Source: Mesobacillus jeotgali (GTDB lineage Bacteria > Bacillota > Bacilli > Bacillales > Cytobacillaceae). Taken from it: DNA of 64,000 nucleotides. Where the stretch lies: NCBI RefSeq assembly GCF_031759225.1, contig NZ_CP134494.1:2788501-2852500 (forward strand), read 5' to 3'. The notes under the pieces are model-generated. The model worked only from the letters and a program-made list of their open reading frames with translations. It did not search any database and was not told where the DNA came from. Shown piece after piece: positions 32,472-41,633 of the stretch (within the stretch, counting starts at the first letter, position 1; every line of letters begins with the position of its first letter). The position numbers and the translations under genes were made by a program.

Positions 32472-32867
32472 TCAGACTTCTACTGCCTTGCCTTCCTCAA
32501 CAATGTGGTAAAGCAGATGGGCAAGGTGCTGGACAGGTCCGAGCTCCCCTTCTTCTTCGTTAAGTTCTTCAGTAAATTCAAGGTCATTTAAATATAATGC
32601 TGAAAATTCGTAGAAATCCTTAAGTTGAAAGCCATAGCAATTGGATGGCTCTTCATTCTGCTCCTCATATTGAAGCAATAAATAATACTCTTTGCCATCT
32701 TTATCTTCTGCGTCGAAAAACACGAAGAAACCAATATTCGTATCCAAATCAAACAGATGGCGTGTACCGCCTTCGGTAGCCTGTTCATAATCTTCACTGC
32801 TTAATTTCTGGACCTTCATCGTTTCAACCTGGTCTTCAGCGTGAAATTTCACTTCAAAAGTTTTCAT
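32472..32867 (-). CDS. Hypothetical cytosolic acidic protein
   Basis: 131 residues, very acidic in the second half (EELNEEEGELGP). Alternating beta pattern (GFFVFFDAEDKDGKEYYLLLQYEE) resembles small DUF1292-like or Imm-like proteins, but I cannot place it. It ends in HLLYHIVEEGKAVEV. The upstream phosphodiesterase gene ends 39 bases before its start, so cotranscription is possible. Confidence 0.6.
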   Translation of the reverse strand: MKTFEVKFHAEDQVETMKVQKLSSEDYEQATEGGTRHLFDLDTNIGFFVFFDAEDKDGKEYYLLLQYEEQNEEPSNCYGFQLKDFYEFSALYLNDLEFTEELNEEEGELGPVQHLAHLLYHIVEEGKAVEV

Positions 32868-32906
32868 TGTTGAATTACACTCCTGTCTATTTTTTTAGCG
32901 GATTTT

Positions 32907-33392
32907 TTAAAAAAAGACATGCTCTGCCACAATTTCTTCTCCGACATTCAGGATACCATAAGAGAATTGCTTCTGCCTCCTTTTATCAGTCGGTGATCCT
33001 GGGTTAAAGATAATGACACCCTCAACTTCCTTAACAACTGGAATATGCGAATGCCCATACACTATGCAATCCACCTTGTCGGCTTCAAAAGTTTCAATTG
33101 CCCTTTTCTCGGTTGTTTTACCGGTGCCATGTCCATGGACGATACCTATCTGAAAGCTGCCCGCCTGAAGAATTTCCTTTGTTTTAAGCAAACTTTTGAG
33201 TTCAGGTCCATCCACATTGCCGGTAACGCCAATCACGGGACCAAACTTTTTAAGCTCATTGTACAGTTCTACCGACTGCCAATCTCCAGCATGGATAATA
33301 TAATCACAATATTGCAGGTCGATGAGCAGCTTTTCTGGCAGTTCTTTTGCTTTCCTCGGCATATGAGTGTCTGAAATGACCACTATTTTCAT
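32907..33392 (-). CDS. Metallophosphoesterase, YsnB/MJ0936 family
   Basis: 161 residues with every motif of the calcineurin-like fold: VISDTHMPR (D and H metal ligands near 7-10), IIHAGDWQS, GVTGNVDG, IVHGHG, and VYGHSHIP, then NPGSPTDKR. Small enzymes of this YfcE/YsnB family hydrolyse phosphodiesters using two metals; the natural substrate in Bacillus is not settled. Full family length, clean start. Confidence 0.88.
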   Translation of the reverse strand: MKIVVISDTHMPRKAKELPEKLLIDLQYCDYIIHAGDWQSVELYNELKKFGPVIGVTGNVDGPELKSLLKTKEILQAGSFQIGIVHGHGTGKTTEKRAIETFEADKVDCIVYGHSHIPVVKEVEGVIIFNPGSPTDKRRQKQFSYGILNVGEEIVAEHVFF

Positions 33393-33450
33393 GAATGAAA
33401 GCCACTCCCTTCGCCGCTAGTCACTGTTATGTTACCCTGGTGAGGATGGA

Positions 33451-33975
33451 TTAACCATTCTCGGGATCTTTATATTTTGTTACATTAAAATAATCGCTCG
33501 TCCTATTATATTCATTGAATTCAATATCAAGGTCATGGAAATATCGGTGCAGCTGAAGCAAAATCTTCTTATCTTTTGATCCATCTGCAATGCTTCTTGA
33601 ATAATTGGATATGGTGTCAAAGTCAGCTTGAAGAGCAGTATTGTCTGTTTCGACAGTTGCCAATAGAGAGAGTATTTCAGAAGCGATTTCCCTTTGATCC
33701 TTCCATTCAACACTATCGATTCTGCCCCAACCGAGTGTATCATTATATTTAGTATGATATTCACGAATGAAGCGGCCAACTGTTAAGTTTTCATTCTCGG
33801 AATCATCCCGGAATACAGCGACAGTTTCCCCTCCATTTTTAAGATTGCTTGAATCGCTCCCAAAATCTTGATGACCTCTTTTTTCCCACATCGTATAGCC
33901 AGCATATAAACCAAAAGCCAGCAAAAACAGACTTGCAGGTAAAATCATAAGTTTCCATTTGCTTTTTTTCTCCAT
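33451..33975 (-). CDS. Hypothetical membrane-anchored protein
   Basis: 174 residues from ATG 33975, chosen because AGGGGGCAGACAG precedes it; the open frame extends 14 codons further without RBS. A basic start (MEKKSKWK) and one helix (LMILPASLFLLAFGLYAGYTMW) anchor it, with the rest outside the membrane: helical, acidic and aromatic (IREYHTKYNDTLGWGRIDSVEW). No known catalytic motif. Divergent from the molybdopterin enzyme gene. Confidence 0.65.
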   Translation of the reverse strand: MEKKSKWKLMILPASLFLLAFGLYAGYTMWEKRGHQDFGSDSSNLKNGGETVAVFRDDSENENLTVGRFIREYHTKYNDTLGWGRIDSVEWKDQREIASEILSLLATVETDNTALQADFDTISNYSRSIADGSKDKKILLQLHRYFHDLDIEFNEYNRTSDYFNVTKYKDPENG

Positions 33976-34124
33976 CTGTCTGCCCCCTGTTAAAAACTCA
34001 TCGTTTTTGCTCCCCACTTACCTGTTCTTAATATTATTTGACACCCAGCCCGAAAAACCTTTTTCTATTTCCCTGTTCTTCCAATTGCGTCGTGCCAATA
34101 AATTAACGATGAGGAGGAATGAAT

Positions 34125-35177
34125 ATGTATTTGGATTATAGAAAAGTACGTCCTTACTTAACAACAAAGAGCCTTAGCCCGGAAAATCAGGAAACACCGA
34201 TACACTTTATCTCTTTGCTTCAGCCGGTTGCAGATCAGCTATTTTACCGACGAAACCATTTTTCCTATCCAATTTTAACACCAGAGTCATTTACACTTAA
34301 AATTTCCGGCTCAGTTGATCAAGCCTTACAAATCCATTACTCTGAAATTATTATGCTTCCCTCAAATTCCTATAGAGTGCTCATTGAGTGTGCAGGAAAT
34401 AAACGAGCTTATTTTAAGGAAAAAGTCTTTGGTGAGCAGTGGGAAGATGGTGCGATGAGTGAGGGAATTTGGAAGGGAGTTCCTTTAAAAACCTTTCTTG
34501 AGTACACCGGAATGGAGGAAGGTGTAACTGAAGTAGTCTTCAGGGGAAGAGATTCGGGTATCAAGAACGGCCAGTATGTCCACTTTGAAAGAAGTTTGCC
34601 AATCGAGATGGCACTTCATCCGGAAGTTATGATTGCATTTGAATACAACGGGAAACCAATCTCTCATAAACATGGTTATCCTTTCCGCCTGATTGTTCCA
34701 GGCTGGTATGGAATGGCTTCTGTAAAATGGCTTACTGAGATCTTTTTGGTCAAAAACAAATTTACCGGACCCTTCCAGACTGATGATTATGTTTATTATT
34801 TTAAAAACAGTACATCTGAGCCTGTTACGACAAACAAAGTGAATTCAACGATTCAGAAGCCACTTGATAGGCAGTTAGTCAAAAGCGGTACCCAAGAAAT
34901 CAGCGGGATCGCCTGGACAGGGTCAGGCGTAATCTCTAAGGTTGAGATTAGCTTTGATCATGGGGCTAATTGGGAGCAGGCCAATTTTGATACTCCAACT
35001 GAAGAAAATCAAACTGTTTCATGGAGTTACATGAAGGAATTCAAATCCGGAAATGTATATCATATCACAGTCAGGGCAACCGACAGTGAAGGCAAAACCC
35101 AGCCTGCTGATGCTATCTGGAATAAGAAGGGATACGGTTATCATGCAGCAATGGTCATAACGGTAAAGGCAGAATAA
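34125..35177 (+). CDS. Sulfite-oxidase-like molybdopterin enzyme
   Basis: 350 residues from the second ATG (34125), which has GAGGAGG at the right distance; the first ATG overlaps that site. The molybdopterin domain has the Mo-binding cysteine in RVLIECAGNKRAYF and the phrases GVPLKTFLEYTG and HKHGYPFRLIVPGWYGMASVKW, typical of the sulfite oxidase family. The last 100 residues are the Ig-like Mo-co dimerisation domain (SKVEISFDHGANWEQA). No twin-arginine signal is visible, so it is probably cytosolic. Substrate unknown. Confidence 0.88.
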   Translation: MYLDYRKVRPYLTTKSLSPENQETPIHFISLLQPVADQLFYRRNHFSYPILTPESFTLKISGSVDQALQIHYSEIIMLPSNSYRVLIECAGNKRAYFKEKVFGEQWEDGAMSEGIWKGVPLKTFLEYTGMEEGVTEVVFRGRDSGIKNGQYVHFERSLPIEMALHPEVMIAFEYNGKPISHKHGYPFRLIVPGWYGMASVKWLTEIFLVKNKFTGPFQTDDYVYYFKNSTSEPVTTNKVNSTIQKPLDRQLVKSGTQEISGIAWTGSGVISKVEISFDHGANWEQANFDTPTEENQTVSWSYMKEFKSGNVYHITVRATDSEGKTQPADAIWNKKGYGYHAAMVITVKAE

Positions 35178-35183
35178 AGAAAA

Positions 35184-35214
35184 CCCAGGTGCAAAATGAT
35201 CATGCGCACCTGGG
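35184..35214. terminator. Bidirectional terminator
   Basis: CCCAGGTGC/GCACCTGGG around a 13-base loop, A run before and T-rich after; 7 bases after the molybdopterin gene and 7 before the converging gene end. Confidence 0.85.
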
Positions 35215-35220
35215 ATTATA

Positions 35221-36117
35221 TTAATTCGAGTCATTCTGTTTAATATAAAACAGTATTAATTGCTCCAATAATTGATCTAGTTCGATAAACTTAAAGCCAA
35301 GGCCTGTTGCGAGTGAGGTGTCGATTGACCAGGAGCCAGGCAATGCATATGGGGAGACAGTGCCGCTTTCGGTGCTATTCACAACGGACGCTTTTTTATT
35401 GGAAAGCAATGCTATCTTATCAACCAATTCCCCCAAACTAATATCCCCTGCCGATCCGGGATTGATTGGCCCCATAAATTTTGAGTTCCCGATTCCCAAC
35501 AAAAAATCAGCCGCTTCATCAGCGTGAATGAAGCTATACCGCAACTCAGGATTCGGAATACCGATTGGTTGTCCTGAAAGGATTTTATCTACATGGAACT
35601 TTAGGCGTTCAGTGTAATCATCTTCTGAAACAACGATCGGAAAACGGACAGAAACAACCTCAAAAATACCAAGCTGATGAAATACCGCTTCAGAGGCTCT
35701 TTTCGCCTCTTTGTAGCCTTCATACCCAGGGTATTCCCTGCGGCTTTTGTATTCAACAGGATATGTATTTGCATTAAAATTACTCTCTGTGTGTAGGGTG
35801 CCAAAGTCATAAACAGCTTGCGTTGAGGTAAAAATATAGCGGCCAGCCTTCCCCTCGAGTGCCTCTGATGTATCCTTTGCCTCTATTGGCGAAAAACAGG
35901 ATTGGTCATACACCAGGTCCCAAGCCTTCCCTTCGAATGCTGCAGACATCGACTCTTTCTTTTCTCGATCGATCACCAGCCGCTTTACATGATCACCAAA
36001 AGGATCGCTCTTTGTTCCCCTGGTGGCAACTGTCACTTCATCTCCATTCTCTATAAGCTTTTGTACCAGCTTTTTCCCAAAATACTGGGTCCCCCCAAGT
36101 ACAAGTACTTTTCTCAT
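35221..36117 (-). CDS. NAD-dependent epimerase/dehydratase (extended SDR)
   Basis: 298 residues. The nucleotide loop GGTQYFGKKL is at residues 8-17 and the catalytic YEGYKEAKRASE (Tyr-x-x-x-Lys form) is near 150. RYSFIHADEAADFLLGIG is the conserved segment near the binding cleft in this family. These enzymes act on nucleotide sugars or reduce small carbonyl compounds; the substrate cannot be told. The gene stands alone, ending against the molybdopterin gene terminator. Confidence 0.85.
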   Translation of the reverse strand: MRKVLVLGGTQYFGKKLVQKLIENGDEVTVATRGTKSDPFGDHVKRLVIDREKKESMSAAFEGKAWDLVYDQSCFSPIEAKDTSEALEGKAGRYIFTSTQAVYDFGTLHTESNFNANTYPVEYKSRREYPGYEGYKEAKRASEAVFHQLGIFEVVSVRFPIVVSEDDYTERLKFHVDKILSGQPIGIPNPELRYSFIHADEAADFLLGIGNSKFMGPINPGSAGDISLGELVDKIALLSNKKASVVNSTESGTVSPYALPGSWSIDTSLATGLGFKFIELDQLLEQLILFYIKQNDSN

Positions 36118-36191
36118 AAAAAAACCCCCTTTTCCCTAAAAGTATTCTTCTTCAGTTCAAGAATCTCCTCTAAAAATTATCCAAACAAAAA

Positions 36192-36213
36192 CCGGCCCCA
36201 TATAGATGGCCGG
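36192..36213 (-). terminator. Terminator of ku
   Basis: CCGGCC/GGCCGG stem with 10-base loop, T run on the minus strand, 24 bases after the ku stop. Confidence 0.82.
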
Positions 36214-36236
36214 CTGTGTGTTTTGCATATGTTTGT

Positions 36237-37091
36237 TTAAGCCTGTTTTTTCTCTTTTGCCTTTGGTTTCGCCGCAGTCTTTTTCTTCTTTGCCGGAGCT
36301 GTTTCTTTCTTCTTTTCTGGTTTGGTACGGTCTATGGAAGCCTGCAGTGCGGCCATAAGATCTGTAACATTGGAGACTGGCTCTTTTTCAGTAGGAGTAA
36401 CCATTTCTTTACCCGTACGCTTCGCTTCAATCAGCTCTAATAATGCGGTGCGATAATCATCCTTGTATTTTTCTGGTTCAAACTCAGTTGTCAGTTGATC
36501 GATCAGCATGATGGCCGTTTCCAGTTCCTTTTCTGTTACTTTATCTTCTTCTGGTACATTCGGGACATCTACTGCGTTTCTAACTTCATCTGGAAAATGG
36601 ATGGTTTCCATGACGAGTGTATTATTATAAACCCGTACTACTGCAAGCTGCTCTTTTGCCCGAATGATTATTTTTGCAATCCCGACCTTCTGCGATTCCT
36701 CAAGGGCCTTCCTAAGAAGAGAATAGGCCTTTCCGCCACCCTCGTTCGGAGACATGAAATAGCTTCTTTGAAAGTAAATCGGATCGATTTCATTTATTTT
36801 GACGAAGTCGATTATTTCCACTGCTTTATCTTCATTTTCTTTCCTTAAAGCTTCAAGATCCTCATCCTCAAGGACAACAAACTTACCTTTCGTGTATTCA
36901 TAAGCTTTAACGATGTCTTCATTTTTCACTTCAACATCACACACGGGGCAAGTTTTCTCATATTTTATTGGCGAGTGGCACTCTTTATGAAGGGTTCTCA
37001 GTTTGATGTCCCGATCCTCAGTCGCAGCATGAAGCTTGATTGGAATATTGACAAGCCCAAAGCTGATGCTCCCTTTCCAGATTGTATGCAT
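36237..37091 (-). CDS. ku: Ku, non-homologous end-joining protein
   Basis: 284 residues from ATG 37091, set by AGAGGTGG and by the family start MHTIWKGSISFGLVNIP. The ring-forming core runs to about residue 210 and binds double-strand ends; the extended C terminus is Lys/Ala-rich (KKKTAAKPKAKEKKQA), known in bacterial Ku to hold DNA and recruit LigD. It is divergent from ligD across 136 bases, so the repair pair shares a control region. In Bacillus this pathway protects spores. Confidence 0.95.
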   Translation of the reverse strand: MHTIWKGSISFGLVNIPIKLHAATEDRDIKLRTLHKECHSPIKYEKTCPVCDVEVKNEDIVKAYEYTKGKFVVLEDEDLEALRKENEDKAVEIIDFVKINEIDPIYFQRSYFMSPNEGGGKAYSLLRKALEESQKVGIAKIIIRAKEQLAVVRVYNNTLVMETIHFPDEVRNAVDVPNVPEEDKVTEKELETAIMLIDQLTTEFEPEKYKDDYRTALLELIEAKRTGKEMVTPTEKEPVSNVTDLMAALQASIDRTKPEKKKETAPAKKKKTAAKPKAKEKKQA

Positions 37092-37227
37092 TACATTCTC
37101 CACCTCTTCGTTTTAATACTAATTTGCTTAATAATTGCCTTATCATGCATTAAAACATTTCCCAGCGTACTAGTTCGGGGCCAAACAGGAACAATATAAA
37201 TAGAACTGGTGTGAAAGGATGCTGAAA

Positions 37228-39063
37228 ATGTTGAAGCCTATGCTCCCTACACTTTCATTTGAAACGCCACAAGGGGATGATTGGCGTTATGAGATCAAAT
37301 TTGATGGCTTTCGTGCCTTGTTGACATGGGATTCAGAAATTGAACTGACAAGCCGTAATGGCAAACCCCTGTTGCCTCTCTTTCCGGAATTATCGGAGTT
37401 CCTTGATGCCAATAAAGAAAAGTTCCAGCCATATTTGCCTTTGACATTGGACGCTGAGCTTGTTTATCTTGAGAACCCTTATAAAGCTAATTTTGGGGCG
37501 ATCCAAATTAGAGGAAGAATGCGGTCCAAGGAAAAAATCAAAACCGAAGCTAAAAGGAATCCGTGCAGGCTGATGGTTTTCGACCTTTTGAGGATAAAAG
37601 GAAAACACATTGCTTCTGATACTTATCAAGATCGGCGGCTAAAGCTTCAATCGCTGTTTTCTGAACTAGGACTTCCACTCAGTCCAAACCACCAAAACCA
37701 TGACTTGATCCAGCTTGTCCCAAGCGAAACGGATTTGGAAAACTTATGGGAAAAAGTTGTCATTTACGACGGTGAGGGGATAATTGCCAAACAATACAAT
37801 AGTAAATGGGAGGAAGGGAAACGGACGGAAACGTGGATTAAATCGAAGAATTGGAAGTATGTTTCCTGCTTTGTCACAGCTTATGAGAAAACCAATGGAT
37901 ACTTTTATATCTCAGTTTACAAAGATTCAAAAATACATCAAATCGGGCTGGTCATCTTCGGATTCAAGCCCGAGGAAAAAAATGCACTCCATCAAATCAT
38001 CAAGCAAAATAAAAATGATGAAGATAACCAGTTCATCTATGTAGAACCAGGCATCTGCCTTGATGTAAAGTATCTGGAAATATATGAGGACCAACTTCGT
38101 GAGCCTCATTTTCATCAGTTTCGTTTCGATTTAAGTCCAGATACCTGCACGTATGAAAAATTCGTTTTCCAACAAAAAAATCTTCCTCCGGATATCGACA
38201 TCACCCATCCAGATAAGCAGATCTGGGAAGATCCGCCGATTCAAAAGGTTGATTACATCCATTATTTAAGGGAGATTTCTCCCTATATGCTTCCATTTTT
38301 GGAGGACCGGCTGTTAACTGTGATCCGCTATCCTCACGGGATGTTTGGCGAAGCCTTTTACCAAAAGAACGTTCCTGATTATGCACCGGATTTTGTCCAA
38401 ACTTCAAAATCTGAAGGAATTGAGTATATTGTCTGCAATAATATGAAAACCTTGCTATGGCTCGGGAATCAAATTGCCATTGAATTTCATATTCCGTTCC
38501 AAACAATCAACAGCAAAGGGCCTGATGAAATCGTTTTTGACCTTGATCCACCATCAAGGGACGATTTTCATTTAGCAATTAAAGCAGCAGTATATATTAA
38601 AGAGGTACTGGATGAGTTGAAGCTGATCAGTTTTATCAAGACATCTGGGAATAAAGGACTTCAGGTGTATATCCCGCTTCCGGATAACCGTTATAGCTAC
38701 GATGATACAAGATTGTTCACCTCCTTTATCGCCAACTATCTTGTTTCTAAGGAGCCCGATTACTTTACGATAGAACGTCTGAAGAAAAACAGGGGCAACC
38801 GATTATATGTCGATTACATCCAGCATGCTGAAGGCAAAACGATTGTCTGTCCCTATTCCGCACGCGGGAAATCACATGCCGGTGTAGCCACTCCCTTATT
38901 CTGGGAAGAAGTGAACGAAGATTTAAATATTGAGAACTTCCACCTTGGAACGATCATACAGCGCGTACAAAAGTTAGGCTGTCCGTTCCGGACTTATTTT
39001 GCAGCTAAAGCAGAGCAGAACTTCGAACCGGTACTCAATGTTCTGAAGTCAAAAAAATCCTGA
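37228..39063 (+). CDS. ligD: LigD, ATP-dependent DNA ligase/polymerase for end joining
   Basis: 611 residues from the second ATG (37228); the first overlaps the AAAGG ribosome-binding site. The ligase domain comes first, with the adenylated lysine in YEIKFDGFRALL (K24), the motif YDGEGIIAK and an OB-fold to about 300. The C-terminal half is the primase-polymerase domain with DLDPPSRDDF near 437 and SGNKGLQVYIPL. This ligase-polymerase order without the 3'-phosphoesterase domain is that of B. subtilis YkoU. It joins broken DNA ends held by Ku. Confidence 0.95.
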   Translation: MLKPMLPTLSFETPQGDDWRYEIKFDGFRALLTWDSEIELTSRNGKPLLPLFPELSEFLDANKEKFQPYLPLTLDAELVYLENPYKANFGAIQIRGRMRSKEKIKTEAKRNPCRLMVFDLLRIKGKHIASDTYQDRRLKLQSLFSELGLPLSPNHQNHDLIQLVPSETDLENLWEKVVIYDGEGIIAKQYNSKWEEGKRTETWIKSKNWKYVSCFVTAYEKTNGYFYISVYKDSKIHQIGLVIFGFKPEEKNALHQIIKQNKNDEDNQFIYVEPGICLDVKYLEIYEDQLREPHFHQFRFDLSPDTCTYEKFVFQQKNLPPDIDITHPDKQIWEDPPIQKVDYIHYLREISPYMLPFLEDRLLTVIRYPHGMFGEAFYQKNVPDYAPDFVQTSKSEGIEYIVCNNMKTLLWLGNQIAIEFHIPFQTINSKGPDEIVFDLDPPSRDDFHLAIKAAVYIKEVLDELKLISFIKTSGNKGLQVYIPLPDNRYSYDDTRLFTSFIANYLVSKEPDYFTIERLKKNRGNRLYVDYIQHAEGKTIVCPYSARGKSHAGVATPLFWEEVNEDLNIENFHLGTIIQRVQKLGCPFRTYFAAKAEQNFEPVLNVLKSKKS

Positions 39064-39082
39064 GGAAGCTCCTCAGGGTTTT
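39059..39082. terminator. Terminator between ligD and dapF
   Basis: CCTGAGG/CCTCAGG stem around a 5-base loop followed by TTTTC; overlaps the ligD stop codon. Confidence 0.7.
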
Positions 39083-39089
39083 CTTCGTT

Positions 39090-40070
39090 TTAAAATTGGC
39101 TTAGATACTTTTTAGCATGCTCCTGCAGCTTGCTGTACTCGATTTCCTCATCAAAATCTTCTTGTTCCAGGATTTCTGTAAGTAATCCCTCTTTTGAAAA
39201 ATCAACATCTATTTGAGCTGAGTATACAAAAGTAGCATTGCCGATCAAGTCGATTGAGTAAGTCTCATCTTCTTTATGAACAGCGCATTGTACCATCCCG
39301 CCATTATTGTATACATTGACAGGCTGGCCAAGTTCATTTTCCCCCATCAGGCAGGTGACAAGTGTCGAGGCGGACATCGCTGTTCCACACGCATTCGTAT
39401 AGCCAACGCCTCGCTCATAGGTACTGACAAAGATACTTCCCCTTTCTAGGATTCTTATGAAACTGACATTGACGCCGTCAGGAAAAAGATCATTAGGACC
39501 GTTTACCTTCTCGCTCAATTCCGTTTGCAAGTTGGATTCTAATTGCTCTTTTGTTACTACAGTCGTTAGATGAGGATTGGGCACTGACAGAGCCGTAAAC
39601 GTCAATTCCTCCGATAACTGAGGAATTTTCTCCTGAATCAATGTTTCCTGGTATAGCTTTAACGGCAAATCCTTCAAGTCGAAAGTGACCGGTGATATTT
39701 CCACCTGGTAAGTTGGGATATCGCTGAAAATCTCTTCATGCTTCTTCACCTTGAGATTGGCTTTCATCGTTTCGATCACTGCTTCATCAACATCGAGCTT
39801 CTCGCAGACATAGCGTCCTGCACAGCGAAGTCCATTGCCGCACATAGATGCCTCGGTACCATCAGAATTAAAAATCCGATATTGAGCATCCGCTACCCTG
39901 CTCGGACGGATGAACAGGATGCCATCCGCTCCCAGTGATGACTCTCTATCACACAGCACAAGCGCCAGATCACGTCTTTTAAAATCATCAAATTTATAAT
40001 CCCGGTCCGTTTCATCTATTAACAAAAAGTCATTATGTGAACCATGACACTTAATTAAATCAATTAACAT
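39090..40070 (-). CDS. dapF: Diaminopimelate epimerase
   Basis: 326 residues from ATG 40070 behind GGGGGC; the open frame reaches 14 codons further but lacks an RBS. The two catalytic cysteines are in SMCGNGLRC and TNACGTAMSAS. The enzyme turns LL- into meso-diaminopimelate for lysine and peptidoglycan synthesis in the cytosol. It is about 40 residues longer than usual because of an acidic C-terminal extension (about 290-326). The gene stands alone, not in a dap operon. Confidence 0.92.
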   Translation of the reverse strand: MLIDLIKCHGSHNDFLLIDETDRDYKFDDFKRRDLALVLCDRESSLGADGILFIRPSRVADAQYRIFNSDGTEASMCGNGLRCAGRYVCEKLDVDEAVIETMKANLKVKKHEEIFSDIPTYQVEISPVTFDLKDLPLKLYQETLIQEKIPQLSEELTFTALSVPNPHLTTVVTKEQLESNLQTELSEKVNGPNDLFPDGVNVSFIRILERGSIFVSTYERGVGYTNACGTAMSASTLVTCLMGENELGQPVNVYNNGGMVQCAVHKEDETYSIDLIGNATFVYSAQIDVDFSKEGLLTEILEQEDFDEEIEYSKLQEHAKKYLSQF

Positions 40071-40269
40071 ATTTACGCCCCCAAAAACCTTCGTTATATT
40101 ACAAGATGCCATAAAAGCCCGAATTGTTCAATATTCAAAGCCATGATGTTTTATTTTTCTATCTGGCAAGGCTCCTGCTTTTACCTTTTTTGGCTTCTCG
40201 AACGTTTTCCGGGCAATGCAGATTCACTAAAGTTCATTTATAGCCGATTACTTTTTCTAACAGAAAAAG

Positions 40270-40291
40270 AACCAGCATGTGTTTGCTGGTT
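40270..40291 (-). terminator. Terminator of cysteine-rich protein gene
   Basis: AACCAGCA and TGCTGGTT pair with a small loop; the minus strand continues into TCTTTTTC. 7 bases after the stop. Confidence 0.78.
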
Positions 40292-40298
40292 CCCTGGT

Positions 40299-40628
40299 TT
40301 AGGATGCCATTTTCCTGCAGGCTTCTGCGCATTTAAAGCAGGCTTCGGCACATTTTTGGCAATGGTCGTGGTCATGCTTCTTGCATTCATTGCCGCAGGC
40401 TTCGCAAATTTCTGCACACAGGCCGCAGATTTGGTTAACAAAGTGGCTGTTCGTTTGCATCGCAGTTACTGCCATGCCGCATATTTCGGCACATTCCCTG
40501 TCCATTCTGATGCACTCTGCCATCATTTTTACATTCTCCTCTTTTAAACAGGAATCAAAACAAACATTACATGCTTCAATACATTCTATGCATGCCTGGA
40601 TACAATCTTGGTATTGTTTGCTTTCCAT
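40299..40628 (-). CDS. Four-helix-bundle copper-binding protein (Csp/DUF326, YhjQ-like)
   Basis: 109 residues with 20 or so cysteines spaced along helices (DCIQACIECIEACNVC, QICGLCAEICEACGNEC, CQKCAEACFKCAEAC). This is the DUF326 family, whose Csp members store many Cu(I) ions inside a four-helix bundle. KKHDHDHC may add metal ligands at the mouth. No signal peptide, so it is the cytosolic type. It fits copper handling along with copZ/copA at the end of the window, though it is not in their operon. Confidence 0.88.
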   Translation of the reverse strand: MESKQYQDCIQACIECIEACNVCFDSCLKEENVKMMAECIRMDRECAEICGMAVTAMQTNSHFVNQICGLCAEICEACGNECKKHDHDHCQKCAEACFKCAEACRKMAS

Positions 40629-40716
40629 ATTTCAACCTCCTACTAGTTTCTATCTATTTGTTAGCCTTTTGCAGTGGAGGATAAACAAAACTTTCATAAA
40701 TGGTACAATTTTCATA

Positions 40717-41508
40717 CTAATGGTCATAATACATATAGCGACTGGCGAGAGCTGCAAGTACAGCCAGCCTTTCTGCCTGTCCCACTGTATAGTCGAATGT
40801 TAAGACGGGGGTATTGGCTTCTTTGAAAAACCTTGTCCATTCCAATGGCATCCATCCTCTTTGAAGCCTGGCAGCCGTATTCCCGCCTTCCTGAACAACC
40901 CTAAAGTCGTGCATCGACCCTGGGATTCTCTCTGCCCTCATTTTTCTGCCGCCACTTAGGAAAGCAACTCCAATCGTCTCTTTTGACGCTTTTTTTGGAT
41001 AAAACACACCAATTTCTTCTTTATTTGCATTTAGCATTTTGAACCTATTTCGCTCTTGTATCAGGCTGCCTTCCAAATTTCCTTTGGAGTCATAGATTCC
41101 AATTCTTTTCATGATTCTTTTATCTATAAAATATGGGATAAACCAGCGATAACTTTTAGAAGATAATTCTCTTAATTCTCCTGCCAGCATTCCGTCAGGT
41201 GTAAAAAAAAGTAATCTTACTGCCGGCGCAGGGCTGAAGCCGATCAGCAGATTGTTTTGCTCCAGAAGTTGATTATCATCATAATGATGAAAGGTACCCT
41301 CACTCTCTTCTGATTTGTTCTTATATAAAATATAGGTATTATAGTGGCTGAGGACTAAAAACAAAAATGGTACTGATACCAGGAAAAGAGGTATGTTCCA
41401 GGAAAACAGCAGACTTGACGCCAGAATCGCCGTAAGTAGCCCCGCTGATAAAATGGAACCGTTTAAACTTATATAGGCTGTCTGCTGGTAATATTGTTGA
41501 ATGCTCAT
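40717..41508 (-). CDS. Hypothetical membrane protein
   Basis: 263 residues. Two hydrophobic helices lie in the first 65 residues (SAGLLTAILASSLLF and IPLFLVSVPFLFLVL), followed by about 200 cytosolic residues of beta character (LLFFTPDGMLAGELREL, IGIYDSKGNLEG) that recall phospholipid-scramblase/LURP-like barrels, and a C-terminal helix. No catalytic motif. Function unknown. Alone on the minus strand between two unrelated genes. Confidence 0.6.
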   Translation of the reverse strand: MSIQQYYQQTAYISLNGSILSAGLLTAILASSLLFSWNIPLFLVSVPFLFLVLSHYNTYILYKNKSEESEGTFHHYDDNQLLEQNNLLIGFSPAPAVRLLFFTPDGMLAGELRELSSKSYRWFIPYFIDKRIMKRIGIYDSKGNLEGSLIQERNRFKMLNANKEEIGVFYPKKASKETIGVAFLSGGRKMRAERIPGSMHDFRVVQEGGNTAARLQRGWMPLEWTRFFKEANTPVLTFDYTVGQAERLAVLAALASRYMYYDH

Positions 41509-41598
41509 ATCTATTATCTCCTTGAAGAATATCTACTTCGTCACTTTAATTCTATTAAACAAGGAGCCTAATCATTCTACCTTTTTTAAACAGAACAA

Positions 41599-41623
41599 AA
41601 CCGGACAGTTTCACTTGTCCGGT
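41599..41623 (-). terminator. Terminator of subtilase gene
   Basis: AACCGGACA/TGTCCGGTT perfect stem with 7-base loop; runs into TTTTGTT on the minus strand. Confidence 0.85.
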
Positions 41624-41633
41624 TCCAATAGAA

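Noticed and set aside
39090..40070. PhzF-like or proline racemase-type protein
   Set aside because: Both DapF cysteine motifs are intact in the right order, so diaminopimelate epimerase is the better call.
40143..40547. 134-residue plus-strand ORF
   Set aside because: It is the antisense shadow of the cysteine-rich copper protein gene; its composition follows from that gene's codons.
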